This document shows positions 7,552 to 17,464 of a stretch of 63,473 nt of DNA, in pieces. Under the pieces are notes generated by a model. That model was not told the DNA's origin, did not search any database, and saw only the letters and a list, made by a program, of their open reading frames with translations. Each line of letters begins with the position of its first letter. The stretch's first letter is position 1. This DNA is from CAYXVF01 sp964468125 (GTDB taxonomy: Bacteria; Myxococcota; XYA12-FULL-58-9; CAYXVF01), in assembly GCA_964468125.1 (NCBI GenBank), contig CAYXVF010000023.1, forward strand, positions 1 through 63,473. The letters are read 5' to 3'. The translations under genes were made by a program, and so were the position numbers.

Positions 7552-9240
7552 TCAGGCGATCGACTCTACGGCCCGTTTTACGATGGGCACAGCGGACTTC
7601 TCGTCCACGACTGGCTCCCCTTCGGCGTTCGTGAACGCGAAGACGAACGGGTAGATCGACTGGGCGACAAACAGGCGCTTATTCTCCGGGTCCTCGGCGA
7701 GCCCCAGGTTCTTCTCGGCGGCGAATTGCCGCTCGGCGGCGAGCTTGCCGATCATCAGCCACGCCCCTGCCCGCTCTTGGCCGGTCATGGGAGTCTCGAG
7801 ACGCGGCTCGACTTGCGCGATCAGACTCGCCGCGACGTCGAAGCCCTGCGTCTCATTCTGCATCTTCTCGAGGTAGCGCTGGTTGATGGCCTTCGCGTGC
7901 GTCGGGAACAGCGCGTTCAGGGATTCGATCGCCGAGAGCGCCGGGTCGAAGGTGTACATGTCGTGCTCGGGAGTGAGCACCTGCTTGATGTGCAGGGAGG
8001 GCATCGCCTCGGCAAATTCTTGCTCGATCGCTGTTTGCGCTGCGGCGGAGCCCGCTTGGAGCACCACGGTGGTTCTTTTGGCGACGTCCTCGGGTAGGCG
8101 CTGAAGGACCTTCTTGAGCTCGAACTCGCTCGGGAATGCGCCGGCGACCCGTGCGGCAATGCCCGCCGGGTAGTCGGGGTCATAGCCACCTTTTTCGACC
8201 CACGGTGGATTGGCAAAGGTCTGAGCCATCTGTTGGGTCATCGCGGGCATGAATGGGTCGAGCCGTAGGTGCGCGAACGATGCGAGAAGCTCGGCCATCT
8301 GTGGGTCCGCACCGGCGCTCTGCAGCGAGGCGCGCACGAGCGGCCCGAAGGCGGTCGTCATGGCGCGGCCCGGCGCGTTGCCGAAGCTGTTGAGAAAGGT
8401 CCAAAGCGCACCACGCATCTCGGGGGTGAGCTGCGCCGATTTCGCCCACTGTCGCCCCGCGCCCATCAGCTCGGGGACCATGTCGAAAGCCTTGAAGAGG
8501 TCGGCCTGCTCCGCGGCCCCGAGGGTCACCGCAGGCACGTGCGGCTCGAAGATCGAGACATTGCCGACGTTGTGCTCCGCGGCGATCGTCAGGATGGGCA
8601 GGGTCGCGTAGGACAACCCGGTCAGGTGCACCGGCGGCTTGCCGCGGTCCAGGAGCGACGGCCCCGCGTCGCCGAGCTGAGCACGGAGGAGCTTTTCGAT
8701 CCCATGGGTGAGCGCCGCTGCGATCACGTCCGGGGAGACCCGCCGGTCCGCTGGAGAAAGCCCTGCTTCCCTTTCCAGGATGAGATTCGCGCCCTGGAGC
8801 GGCTGGGTCACCTTGATCACGAGCGTGTTCGGCGGGGCCAGCTCCGAGCGCAAGGCATTGGCCGAGTCACCTCGATCGCCAAAGTCGGTCACTCCTGCGC
8901 AGTCGAGGATCACGTGCTTGGGTATCTCCCCCGGACGGTTGTTCCAGGTCTCCACGACGAGGCCCGCGAACTGCCCCGCAAACGCGTCTCGAATGTCGAC
9001 GACGCCGTAGCCATTCTTCTCGAGGAGGTTTGGGAGCTTGCGCGGAATGTCGAGAACGTCGGGTCCCGGAGAAGGGCGTAGGGTGCTGTTGAACGCGCTG
9101 TTCGTACGGCCCAGAATCTGAAGCGCCAGCGCCTCCGGGTTCGCGAAGCTGTTGTTTCGCCCGGTCCGTGCGGGGTTACGCGAGCGCAGGGTTTCGAGGG
9201 CCGCTTCGAGGCGGCGGCTCGGATCCATTGAAATCATCAT
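7552..9240 (-). CDS. Large protein with hydrolase-like features (second gene of the trio)
   Basis: This 562-aa soluble protein has no signal peptide. It has Rossmann-like strands (VILDCAGVTDFGDRGDS, TLVIKVTQPLQGANLIL), a possible elbow PVHLTGLSYATLP (G-x-S), and a late strand/loop TTVVLQAGSAAAQ followed by VLTPEHDMYTFDP, which could supply Asp/His. The resemblance to an alpha/beta hydrolase is weaker than in its neighbours. The start is good: GGAGAGAAG lies a few bases upstream of the ATG at 9240. The start overlaps the stop of the preceding gene in an ATGA arrangement, implying translational coupling. It could be a divergent, possibly non-catalytic, paralogue of the flanking genes. Confidence 0.6.
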   Translation of the reverse strand: MMISMDPSRRLEAALETLRSRNPARTGRNNSFANPEALALQILGRTNSAFNSTLRPSPGPDVLDIPRKLPNLLEKNGYGVVDIRDAFAGQFAGLVVETWNNRPGEIPKHVILDCAGVTDFGDRGDSANALRSELAPPNTLVIKVTQPLQGANLILEREAGLSPADRRVSPDVIAAALTHGIEKLLRAQLGDAGPSLLDRGKPPVHLTGLSYATLPILTIAAEHNVGNVSIFEPHVPAVTLGAAEQADLFKAFDMVPELMGAGRQWAKSAQLTPEMRGALWTFLNSFGNAPGRAMTTAFGPLVRASLQSAGADPQMAELLASFAHLRLDPFMPAMTQQMAQTFANPPWVEKGGYDPDYPAGIAARVAGAFPSEFELKKVLQRLPEDVAKRTTVVLQAGSAAAQTAIEQEFAEAMPSLHIKQVLTPEHDMYTFDPALSAIESLNALFPTHAKAINQRYLEKMQNETQGFDVAASLIAQVEPRLETPMTGQERAGAWLMIGKLAAERQFAAEKNLGLAEDPENKRLFVAQSIYPFVFAFTNAEGEPVVDEKSAVPIVKRAVESIA

Positions 9241-10451
9241 GGGGTCTTCTCTCCGGAAAGCTCAGGAGTGTTCGGCAGGGCGTGCAAAGCGCCGGTGGTC
9301 ATCGCGCTGAAGCCGCGGGTGTACGCCTGCTGCATTGGGAGGAAGCCCGCAGCAGGTGAGAGGAGTCGGCCGGGGTCGAAGAGTTTGCCCGAGGCGACGT
9401 AGGGGAGCGGCGAGTAGCCGATCCCGAGCGGGTTTGGCACCAGGAAGGAAACCGTCGGCGCCCAGGAGCTGACGGGACTCCAGGGCAACTCACCGTCAAC
9501 GGCGATCTTCGCGATCACCTCGGCCATCACGTCTTTGATGGTCGTGTGCGCGGGGAAGGGCGCGAGCAGGGCGACGTGCCCGTCCTCTTTGTCCGCGCCC
9601 GAGAGGATCGAGCTCGTCGGGTGGACGTAGGGGCCCAAGGACGGACCCATGACTTCGTCCAAAACGGGCCAGACCGTGATGATCTCATCTGCTACGCGCA
9701 TCGGGTGTTCGTTCAATCGTCGAATGAACTCGGCCCCCGGCTGAAATCCTGTGGGTCCCAAATAGAGTGGGTGCACCGGGGTGAGCAGGGAGGTGGGAAT
9801 GCCGTTGCGCGGCGTTGCGATCATCACCGCGCGCTCGAAACGGTGCGCGAGACTCGGCCCGATGTCGTATTCCTTCCCGTTCTCGTCGACCTGCTTGCCG
9901 CCTTTGATCGCTGCATCGCGTACGAGGTTGCCGCCGGAGTGAGCGACGGTGACGAAGCGAAGGGATCTTCCCGGTTCCGCGTTGGCGTCCGCGTAGGCCA
10001 TGATCGCCTCGAGGCGACGCCGGGCGCGCAGAATGAGGGGCTTGTCGAGCTTGGTCACCTGGGAAGCCACCCAATTCCCGGGACCAACGGTCATGCCGAA
10101 CAGCGCGCGCGATTGGTAGCCGAGGCGGCCGAGCTCGGAGAGGACCACCTCCATGCCGTGAGACCCAGGGAGGGCTGCTGAAAACGGATTGGCGCTGTTG
10201 CTGTGTTGGACCCGGTCACCCCAGCCGTTGAAAAAGATGATCGGGTTCTTGGAGATCGACTGGGACGAATCGAGCAGGCCCCCGACGCTCGCGCCGGCGA
10301 ACCGGTCGAGATCCTCGGCGACATCTGAATAGCCGTTTTGCGCCAGCCACTCGGAAAGGTGCCGCGTCCCCTGGTCAGGAATGTGTGGTGCGAGGGGAGA
10401 GCGCCAAAAACGCGCGATCGAGCTCTGCGCCGCCTGCGTTCTGTCCGCCAT
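9237..10451 (-). CDS. Lipase-like alpha/beta hydrolase (first gene of the trio)
   Basis: This 404-aa protein has a lipase-like layout. Strand IIFFNGWGDRVQHS (about 71-84) resembles the oxyanion-hole segment of class 2/triacylglycerol lipases. VTVAHSGGNLVRDAA (about 168-181) is a nucleophile elbow with Ser172 in an AHSGG context, and AVMIATPRNG follows as the usual next strand. ILSGADKEDGHVALL may contain the acid and His residues. No signal peptide is present, which is unusual for a secreted lipase. It heads a minus-strand operon of three hydrolase-like genes, overlaps the next gene by 4 bases and is divergent from the HD gene. The start at 10451 (MADRTQ) is the only good one. Confidence 0.7.
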   Translation of the reverse strand: MADRTQAAQSSIARFWRSPLAPHIPDQGTRHLSEWLAQNGYSDVAEDLDRFAGASVGGLLDSSQSISKNPIIFFNGWGDRVQHSNSANPFSAALPGSHGMEVVLSELGRLGYQSRALFGMTVGPGNWVASQVTKLDKPLILRARRRLEAIMAYADANAEPGRSLRFVTVAHSGGNLVRDAAIKGGKQVDENGKEYDIGPSLAHRFERAVMIATPRNGIPTSLLTPVHPLYLGPTGFQPGAEFIRRLNEHPMRVADEIITVWPVLDEVMGPSLGPYVHPTSSILSGADKEDGHVALLAPFPAHTTIKDVMAEVIAKIAVDGELPWSPVSSWAPTVSFLVPNPLGIGYSPLPYVASGKLFDPGRLLSPAAGFLPMQQAYTRGFSAMTTGALHALPNTPELSGEKTP

Positions 10452-10622
10452 TCGGGAATCAACCTCCGAGTGTCTTGTGTCGGTGCGATTGCCGATCCGT
10501 TGCCTAAAGCGGCGAAAAAGCAGCGCATAAACTGGGACACGGACCCTCTTTCGGCTTCGACGGCGTCATGAGAGGGCACGAATTCGTTTGTGTCCCCATT
10601 TCTCAGGAGGTACGAGCGCCGC

Positions 10623-11885
10623 ATGCCCGCGATCCACGACCCGATTCACGGAACCATCGAGGTGTCTGTCCCCGAGCTGCGTTTAATCGATTCCTGGCCG
10701 TTCCAGCGATTGCGCCACATCAAGCAGCTCGGGTTCTCTGAGCTGGCCTTTCCGGGGGCCACCCACTCGCGCTACGCGCACTCCCTCGGCGCGATGCAGA
10801 TGGCCACCTTCATGGTCGATCACATTCTCGCGGGACTCGACCTGCCCACGCCGGACCGGGAGCGCATGCGCCAGACCGTTCGGCTCGCGGTGCTCTTTCA
10901 CGACGTCGGGCACCCGCCGATGAGCCACGTCTCCGAGCGCGTGATGCCCCCCTTGAGCAAGCTGAATCTCGGCGAGTGGGCCGATGACCCGCAGCGGCAG
11001 GCTACGCACGAGGACTACACGGTGAAGCTGCTGATCGACTCGGAGCTGACCGAGCTTCTCGGAGAGCACTTTCCGGACAGCGGCATCACCGGTCCCCGCC
11101 TCGCGGGCTTGGTCATGGGGCGCACTCCTCCCGGCGACGATGCGGCCTTCCGGGTTGGAAAGCACGACCTCCTGCCTCTCCTTCATCAGATCGTGTCGAG
11201 TGAGATGGACGCAGACCGGATGGACTACCTACGTCGTGACGCCTACTACTGCGGTGTCTCCTACGGCAATTACGACCACGTTTGGCTCACTCAGAACCTG
11301 AGCTGCGCCGAGTGGGAAGGCAAGCTCACGATGGCGCTCCACCACAAGGGCGTGTGGGCTTTCGAAAACTTCCTTCTCGCCCGCTACCACATGTTTCTGA
11401 GTGTCTACTACCACCACACGGCAATCTGCTTCGACCATCTCCTCGGCCGCTACTACGAGTCGGGTGCCTACGAGCTCCCTGCTGACACTGAAAGTTATCT
11501 CAAAACGGATGATGTCGCCCTGATGAATGTGTTGCGCCAGAGCGAAAACCCGTGGGCGAAGGCGGTGGTGCGCCGGCGGGCGTACCGCTTGGCGCTCGAG
11601 ACCCATGAGTTTGGTACGGATGCCGAGCGCGAGCTCATCGACAATCGACTGCGCGAGGCGGGTGTCGATTTCTTCCGCACGACCAGTAGGGGCGTGCTCT
11701 CGAAGTACTTCGCCAAGCGCGAAAAGGTCTTCCCGCTGATGGTGATCGAGCGCGAACGTGGCCGTTTCCGGCGGATCGAGGACTACACGCCCCTCTACCG
11801 GCGATTCCAGGAGGCGGTGGCGGTGGAGCGGATCTACTGCAAGCCCGAGCACCTCCCGACCGCACGCGAGATCCTGGCGGGGTAG
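10623..11885 (+). CDS. HD-domain phosphohydrolase (dGTPase-like, COG1078 type)
   Basis: The 420-aa protein begins MPAIHDPIHGTIEVS, the typical N terminus of the COG1078/SAMHD1-like HD family. Metal ligands are visible as H53 (SRYAHSLG), the HD pair in LFHDVGHPP (H93, D94) and the later Asp in SSEMDADRMDYL. Family members are metal-dependent phosphohydrolases, many acting on (d)NTPs. The substrate here cannot be read from sequence. The ATG at 10623 is preferred over an upstream GTG because AGGAGG at 10605-10610 precedes it and homologues begin there. It is divergent from the hydrolase trio, and a lipoprotein gene follows after 45 bases. Confidence 0.9.
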   Translation: MPAIHDPIHGTIEVSVPELRLIDSWPFQRLRHIKQLGFSELAFPGATHSRYAHSLGAMQMATFMVDHILAGLDLPTPDRERMRQTVRLAVLFHDVGHPPMSHVSERVMPPLSKLNLGEWADDPQRQATHEDYTVKLLIDSELTELLGEHFPDSGITGPRLAGLVMGRTPPGDDAAFRVGKHDLLPLLHQIVSSEMDADRMDYLRRDAYYCGVSYGNYDHVWLTQNLSCAEWEGKLTMALHHKGVWAFENFLLARYHMFLSVYYHHTAICFDHLLGRYYESGAYELPADTESYLKTDDVALMNVLRQSENPWAKAVVRRRAYRLALETHEFGTDAERELIDNRLREAGVDFFRTTSRGVLSKYFAKREKVFPLMVIERERGRFRRIEDYTPLYRRFQEAVAVERIYCKPEHLPTAREILAG

Positions 11886-11930
11886 AGCTCGTCTTTGAAG
11901 CGGTGTCCCGTTCTCGGATACAGTCCGCCG

Positions 11931-13685
11931 ATGCGACGATCTGCGATTCTCTCGACGGCAGCAGTGAGCCTCCTCATCGGCTGCCCGACCCCGAAATCAC
12001 CGCCCCCCGAGGCGACAGGGAGCTCAACGATGCAATTCGAGGTCTCCTTTGCTGCGTCAGTCCGCGACCAACCGGTCGATGGCCGTCTGATCGTGCTCAT
12101 CGCCCCGAACGACGGCTCCGCGGAAGAGCCTCGCAAGCGCGTAAAGCCCGGGACCCAGGCGATCCAGCTCTTCGGGACCGATGTCGACGGCCTGAAGCCC
12201 GGGGAGAGCGTGCGGATCGACGAGCAGGTCTTCGGCTACCCGCACGAGAGCCTCCGCACATTGCCACCGGGCGAGTACGCGGTGCAGGCGGTGATCAACG
12301 AATATGAGACCTTCAACCTCGCCACCGGCCACACGGTGAAGCTTCCGCCGGACCGGGGCGAGGGGCAGCAGTGGCACGAAAAGCCCGGCAACCTCTACAG
12401 CACGCCGCGCTCGGTGTACCTGGACCCGTCGAAGGCGGCGCCGGTGCAGATCACCCTCGACCAGGTGATGCCAGAAATCGAGGCACCGAAGGACAGCGAG
12501 CTCATCCGTCACGTCCGGATGAGGAGCGAGCGGCTGAGCGAGTTCTGGGGGCGCGACGTGTTCCTCGGGGCCCACGTACTCGTCCCGAAGGGTTTCGATG
12601 ACCACCCAGAGGCGCGCTATCCGTTGATGATTTTTCACGGGCACTTCCCCAAGGACTTTGGCGGCATTCGCGCTGAGCCGCCGGACCCGAACCTCGAGCC
12701 CGACTACAGCGAGCGCTTTGACGTGAAGGGCTACAACCGGATTCAGCAGGAGGAGGCCTACGCTTTCCATCAGAAGTGGATGAGCGACGACTTTCCGCGC
12801 TTTCTCATCATCGAGATCCAGCACCCCACGCCCTACTACGACGACTCCTACGCGGTGAATTCAGCCAATCAGGGTCCGTACGGAGACGCCATCACCTACG
12901 AGCTGATCCCCTTCATCGAGGAGCAGTTTCGCGGCATCGGCGAGGGCTGGGCGCGTTTCGTCTACGGCGGCTCCACCGGAGGCTGGGAGGCGCTGGCGGT
13001 GCAGGTTTTCTATCCGGACGAGTACAACGGCTGCTTCGCTGCGTGCCCAGACCCGGTGGATTTTCGCGCCTACACCAGCGTCAACATCTACGAGGACGAG
13101 AACTTCTACTATGCCGAAGGGCCCTTCAATCGAACGCCCCGGCCCGCGCACCGAAACTATCTCGGGCACATTGGGCGGACCCAGCGCGACGAAAACCACC
13201 TCGAGCTCGTACTCGGTGAGAAGTCCCGATCCGGTCAGCAGTACGACATCTGGGAAGCGACCTACTCGCCGATGGCGCCCGACGGCTACCCCAAACGGCT
13301 CTTCGACAAGAAGACCGGGGTGATCGACAAATCAGTGGCGGAGTACTGGCGCGAGAACTACGACCTCCGCTACATCCTCGAGCGCGACTGGGCGAATCTC
13401 GGCCCCAAACTGCAGGGCAAGATTCACGTCTACTGCGGCGACATGGACAACTATTACCTGAACAACGCGGTCTACCTGCTCGAGGAATTCCTCGAGAAGG
13501 CCGATCCTCCCTATGAGGGTGAGGTCACCTACGGAGACCGTGCAGAGCACTGCTGGAACGGTGATCCCAACGAGCCGAACCACATCTCGAGGCTGCGCTA
13601 CAACACGCAGTACCTGCCCAAGATGCTGAAGCGAATGGAAGAGACCGCGCCCGAGGGGGCGGACTTGAAGAGCTGGCGTTATTGA
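11931..13685 (+). CDS. Lipoprotein esterase of the alpha/beta-hydrolase (esterase D-like) type
   Basis: The 584-aa product starts with a lipoprotein signal peptide (MRRSAILSTAAVSLLIGC), so it should be anchored to a membrane on the periplasmic or outer side. The first 200 residues form a beta-rich domain. A putative-esterase domain follows, with HGHFPKDFGG and the nucleophile elbow FVYGGSTGGWEAL (GxSxGG). The motif VTYGDRAEHCWNGD near the end could carry the acid and His. The ATG at 11931 is chosen because it gives a clean signal peptide; a longer TTG start would bury it. It is followed 8 bases later by another lipoprotein gene, suggesting one operon. Substrate unknown. Confidence 0.85.
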   Translation: MRRSAILSTAAVSLLIGCPTPKSPPPEATGSSTMQFEVSFAASVRDQPVDGRLIVLIAPNDGSAEEPRKRVKPGTQAIQLFGTDVDGLKPGESVRIDEQVFGYPHESLRTLPPGEYAVQAVINEYETFNLATGHTVKLPPDRGEGQQWHEKPGNLYSTPRSVYLDPSKAAPVQITLDQVMPEIEAPKDSELIRHVRMRSERLSEFWGRDVFLGAHVLVPKGFDDHPEARYPLMIFHGHFPKDFGGIRAEPPDPNLEPDYSERFDVKGYNRIQQEEAYAFHQKWMSDDFPRFLIIEIQHPTPYYDDSYAVNSANQGPYGDAITYELIPFIEEQFRGIGEGWARFVYGGSTGGWEALAVQVFYPDEYNGCFAACPDPVDFRAYTSVNIYEDENFYYAEGPFNRTPRPAHRNYLGHIGRTQRDENHLELVLGEKSRSGQQYDIWEATYSPMAPDGYPKRLFDKKTGVIDKSVAEYWRENYDLRYILERDWANLGPKLQGKIHVYCGDMDNYYLNNAVYLLEEFLEKADPPYEGEVTYGDRAEHCWNGDPNEPNHISRLRYNTQYLPKMLKRMEETAPEGADLKSWRY

Positions 13686-13693
13686 GGATGACC

Positions 13694-15424
<1,731 letters not shown>

Positions 15425-15455
15425 CCGACGCGCTCTCTTTCGCCATCATCCACTC

Positions 15456-16181
15456 ATGAGGGCGATGCGTTTCCAAGGTGCGGGGCGACCCTTGAGCCGC
15501 GACGAGCTCGATATACCGTAGCCTTCCCATGGCGAGCTTCTCGTGCAGGTGCGTACCTGTGGGGTCTGTCGCACGGATCTTCACGTCGTCGACGGTGACC
15601 TCCCGCACCCCAAAGCGCACGTCATCGCGGGGCATGAAATCGTCGGCACGGTCGCATCGATTGGGGACGAGGTTGAGGGCTTCGTACGCGGCGAGCGGGT
15701 CGGCATCCCCTGGCTCGCCTACACCTGCGGGAACTGCGATCCCTGTCGCCTGGGCCGGGAGAATCTCTGCGCCCACGCCAAATTCACTGGCTACACCCGC
15801 GACGGCGGTTTCGCAGACTACACCCTCGCCGACGCGCGCTACGCATTCAGGATTCCCGAACGCTATGACGATGCCCATGCGGCGCCTCTCATGTGCGCCG
15901 GACTCATCGGCTACCGCTCCTACCGGAAAGTCGATGACGCTCAGCGTCTCGGACTCTATGGCTTTGGTGCGGCCGCTCACATCTTGGCCCAGCTCGCGAT
16001 CGCCCAGGGGCGGATGGTTTACGCCTTCACGCGCCCCGGAGACGGCGTCGAGTTCTTCGACCGTATCGGTCGGATCGCCATCGATACGACCGTTCATCCC
16101 TATTCTCTCGAAGACGCGAACCGCGCGCTCGACGACCTCCGCGCCGGTCGGTTCACCGGTGCGGCGGTGCTGGTACTCTGA
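15456..16181 (+). pseudogene. Zinc-dependent alcohol dehydrogenase, nonsense and internal deletion
   Basis: From the ATG at 15456 the frame reads MRAMRFQGAGRPLSRDELDIP, then a TAG at 15519-15521. It resumes in the same frame with PSHGELLVQVRTCGVCRTDL, the classical N terminus of zinc alcohol dehydrogenases. Zinc ligands CGVCRTD, GHEIVG and the structural CGNCDPCRLGRENLC are intact. After the start of the Rossmann domain (LGLYGFGAAAHILAQLA, YAFTRPGDG) the sequence jumps in frame to a typical C-terminal end (DTTVHPYSLEDANRALDDL, GRFTGAAVLVL). About 80 residues of the cofactor domain are absent. Two independent lesions make a functional enzyme unlikely. A GTG at 15543 could still start a shortened protein. 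Confidence 0.8.
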
Positions 16182-16215
16182 CGATTTGACCGTCACCGTC
16201 GCGGTCGGGCATGGC

Positions 16216-16827
16216 ATGAAGAACGTGCCGATCTTCCTGAACGACCGCCCGCTTCTCGACCGTTTTCGCACCGGAGCCGCAGACGCCCTGCGCCGGGTCT
16301 ATGAGTTCTACCTCGACGACGTCGTGCGACTCGCACGGTTTGGATTCGTGAGCGGCGCGGCCCGGGTGCAGGGTGAGCCGGAGCGGGGTAAACAGCTCGA
16401 TCTCGCGCACGATGTTTTTGCCAAAGCCTTCGCCCCGAAGGCGCGGATGAGGTACGACGGCCTGCGCCCCTACCGGCCCTTTCTGATGCGGATCGGCAAG
16501 AACCTGTTGATCGACCGCGGGCGAAAGAAAGGGCGAGAAGTCGGTCTGGACGACGTGGACCTCGACGACGACTCGATCGGCGCCCCGGAGGATGAGCACT
16601 CGCGTGAAGAGCAACTGCACTTCGAGCGGCTCCGGGCGGCCACCGTCGACTATCTCGAGGGCTGCGACGAGGAGATGCAGCGCTTCGTGCGCCTGCGCTT
16701 CGAGGGGAAGACGTCGCAATACGATGTCGTACGCGAGATGGGGATCACCCGTCGCCGGGCGAGAACGCTGGAGAAGCGTGCTCGCGACGGGCTTCGGGCC
16801 TTTCTCGAAGAAAAAAAGATGCTGTGA
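16216..16827 (+). CDS. ECF-type RNA polymerase sigma factor
   Basis: The 203-aa protein has the two-domain layout of group 4 (ECF) sigma factors. Region 2 is about 10-105: LDLAHDVFAKAF, then PYRPFLMRIGKNLLIDRGRKK, the DNA-melting and -10 recognition helix. Region 4 is about 140-200: CDEEMQRFVRLRFEGKTSQ and VVREMGITRRRARTLEKR, a helix-turn-helix for -35 recognition. An acidic linker (DDVDLDDDSIGAPEDEH) separates them. The ATG at 16216 gives the normal N terminus. A longer open frame upstream overlaps the dehydrogenase pseudogene and is discarded. It is followed by a one-TM protein gene and a caspase gene, so it probably controls this operon. Confidence 0.92.
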   Translation: MKNVPIFLNDRPLLDRFRTGAADALRRVYEFYLDDVVRLARFGFVSGAARVQGEPERGKQLDLAHDVFAKAFAPKARMRYDGLRPYRPFLMRIGKNLLIDRGRKKGREVGLDDVDLDDDSIGAPEDEHSREEQLHFERLRAATVDYLEGCDEEMQRFVRLRFEGKTSQYDVVREMGITRRRARTLEKRARDGLRAFLEEKKML

Positions 16828-16867
16828 GTGTGACCCAAATCACACGCCCGCTCGTAGGGGCCAACAG

Positions 16868-17464
16868 ATGAACGACGACGAACGCGATATCCTCTTGAAT
16901 CGACTGCTCGCGGGCCGTGACGAGCCGAGCGTGGTCGAGCGGGAAGCACTCTGGGCCCGGATCGAGGGCAGCGTGCGGCCCCCCCGCCCGAGGCGCCTCT
17001 GGTTTGGTGGCTTCGCCCTGATGGCAGCAGCCACCGCGGCGCTCTTTCTGCTCTATTCGCCCGACCCTGAGCTCGGGATCCGCGGCGGCGATCGCGCAAC
17101 CCTCGAAGTCTCCTGCCTCCGCGCCGACACTCCCGCACCCTGCGCTCCGGGGGCGACGCTGGTGCTCCTGGTGGGGACTCCGGAGTCGAAGCCCTACGTT
17201 GCGGCGTTTCTGGAACGTCCCGACGGCGTCATCGAATGGGTGAGTCCTGCGTCGGGCGAGCGCAGTGCGACGCTCGACGAATCGAAGACCATCGGCATTC
17301 GTCTGGGCGAGGACCACCCGGAAGGGGAGACCCTTGCCGTGCTGCTCTTCACGCCCACCCCCGTATCGCGTGAGCTCGTCAAGCAACGCCTCGAAGGTGA
17401 GACGCCGGACGACTGGGCCCTCATCGAGCGTGGATTCGTGGTTGTGGAGGAGCGTCGGGAATGA
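16868..17464 (+). CDS. Single-pass membrane protein, probable anti-sigma partner
   Basis: This 198-aa protein has a 38-residue cytoplasmic N terminus, a TM helix (about 43-60, LWFGGFALMAAATAALFLL) and a periplasmic beta-rich domain of about 135 residues with one Cys pair (SCLRADTPAPCA). It sits directly after the ECF sigma gene and overlaps the following caspase gene by four bases (ATGA), the position where anti-sigma factors are normally encoded. The short N-terminal domain lacks the zinc anti-sigma HxxxCxxC motif, so the function is inferred from context. AGGGG about 8 bases upstream supports the ATG at 16868. The periplasmic part may sense a ligand or contact the caspase-like protein. Confidence 0.75.
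   Translation: MNDDERDILLNRLLAGRDEPSVVEREALWARIEGSVRPPRPRRLWFGGFALMAAATAALFLLYSPDPELGIRGGDRATLEVSCLRADTPAPCAPGATLVLLVGTPESKPYVAAFLERPDGVIEWVSPASGERSATLDESKTIGIRLGEDHPEGETLAVLLFTPTPVSRELVKQRLEGETPDDWALIERGFVVVEERRE

Noticed and set aside
15529..16215. Long open frame upstream of the ECF sigma gene that would add 229 residues
   Set aside because: It runs out of frame over the dehydrogenase pseudogene, is Ser/Pro/Arg-rich and lacks family similarity; the sigma protein begins properly at 16216.
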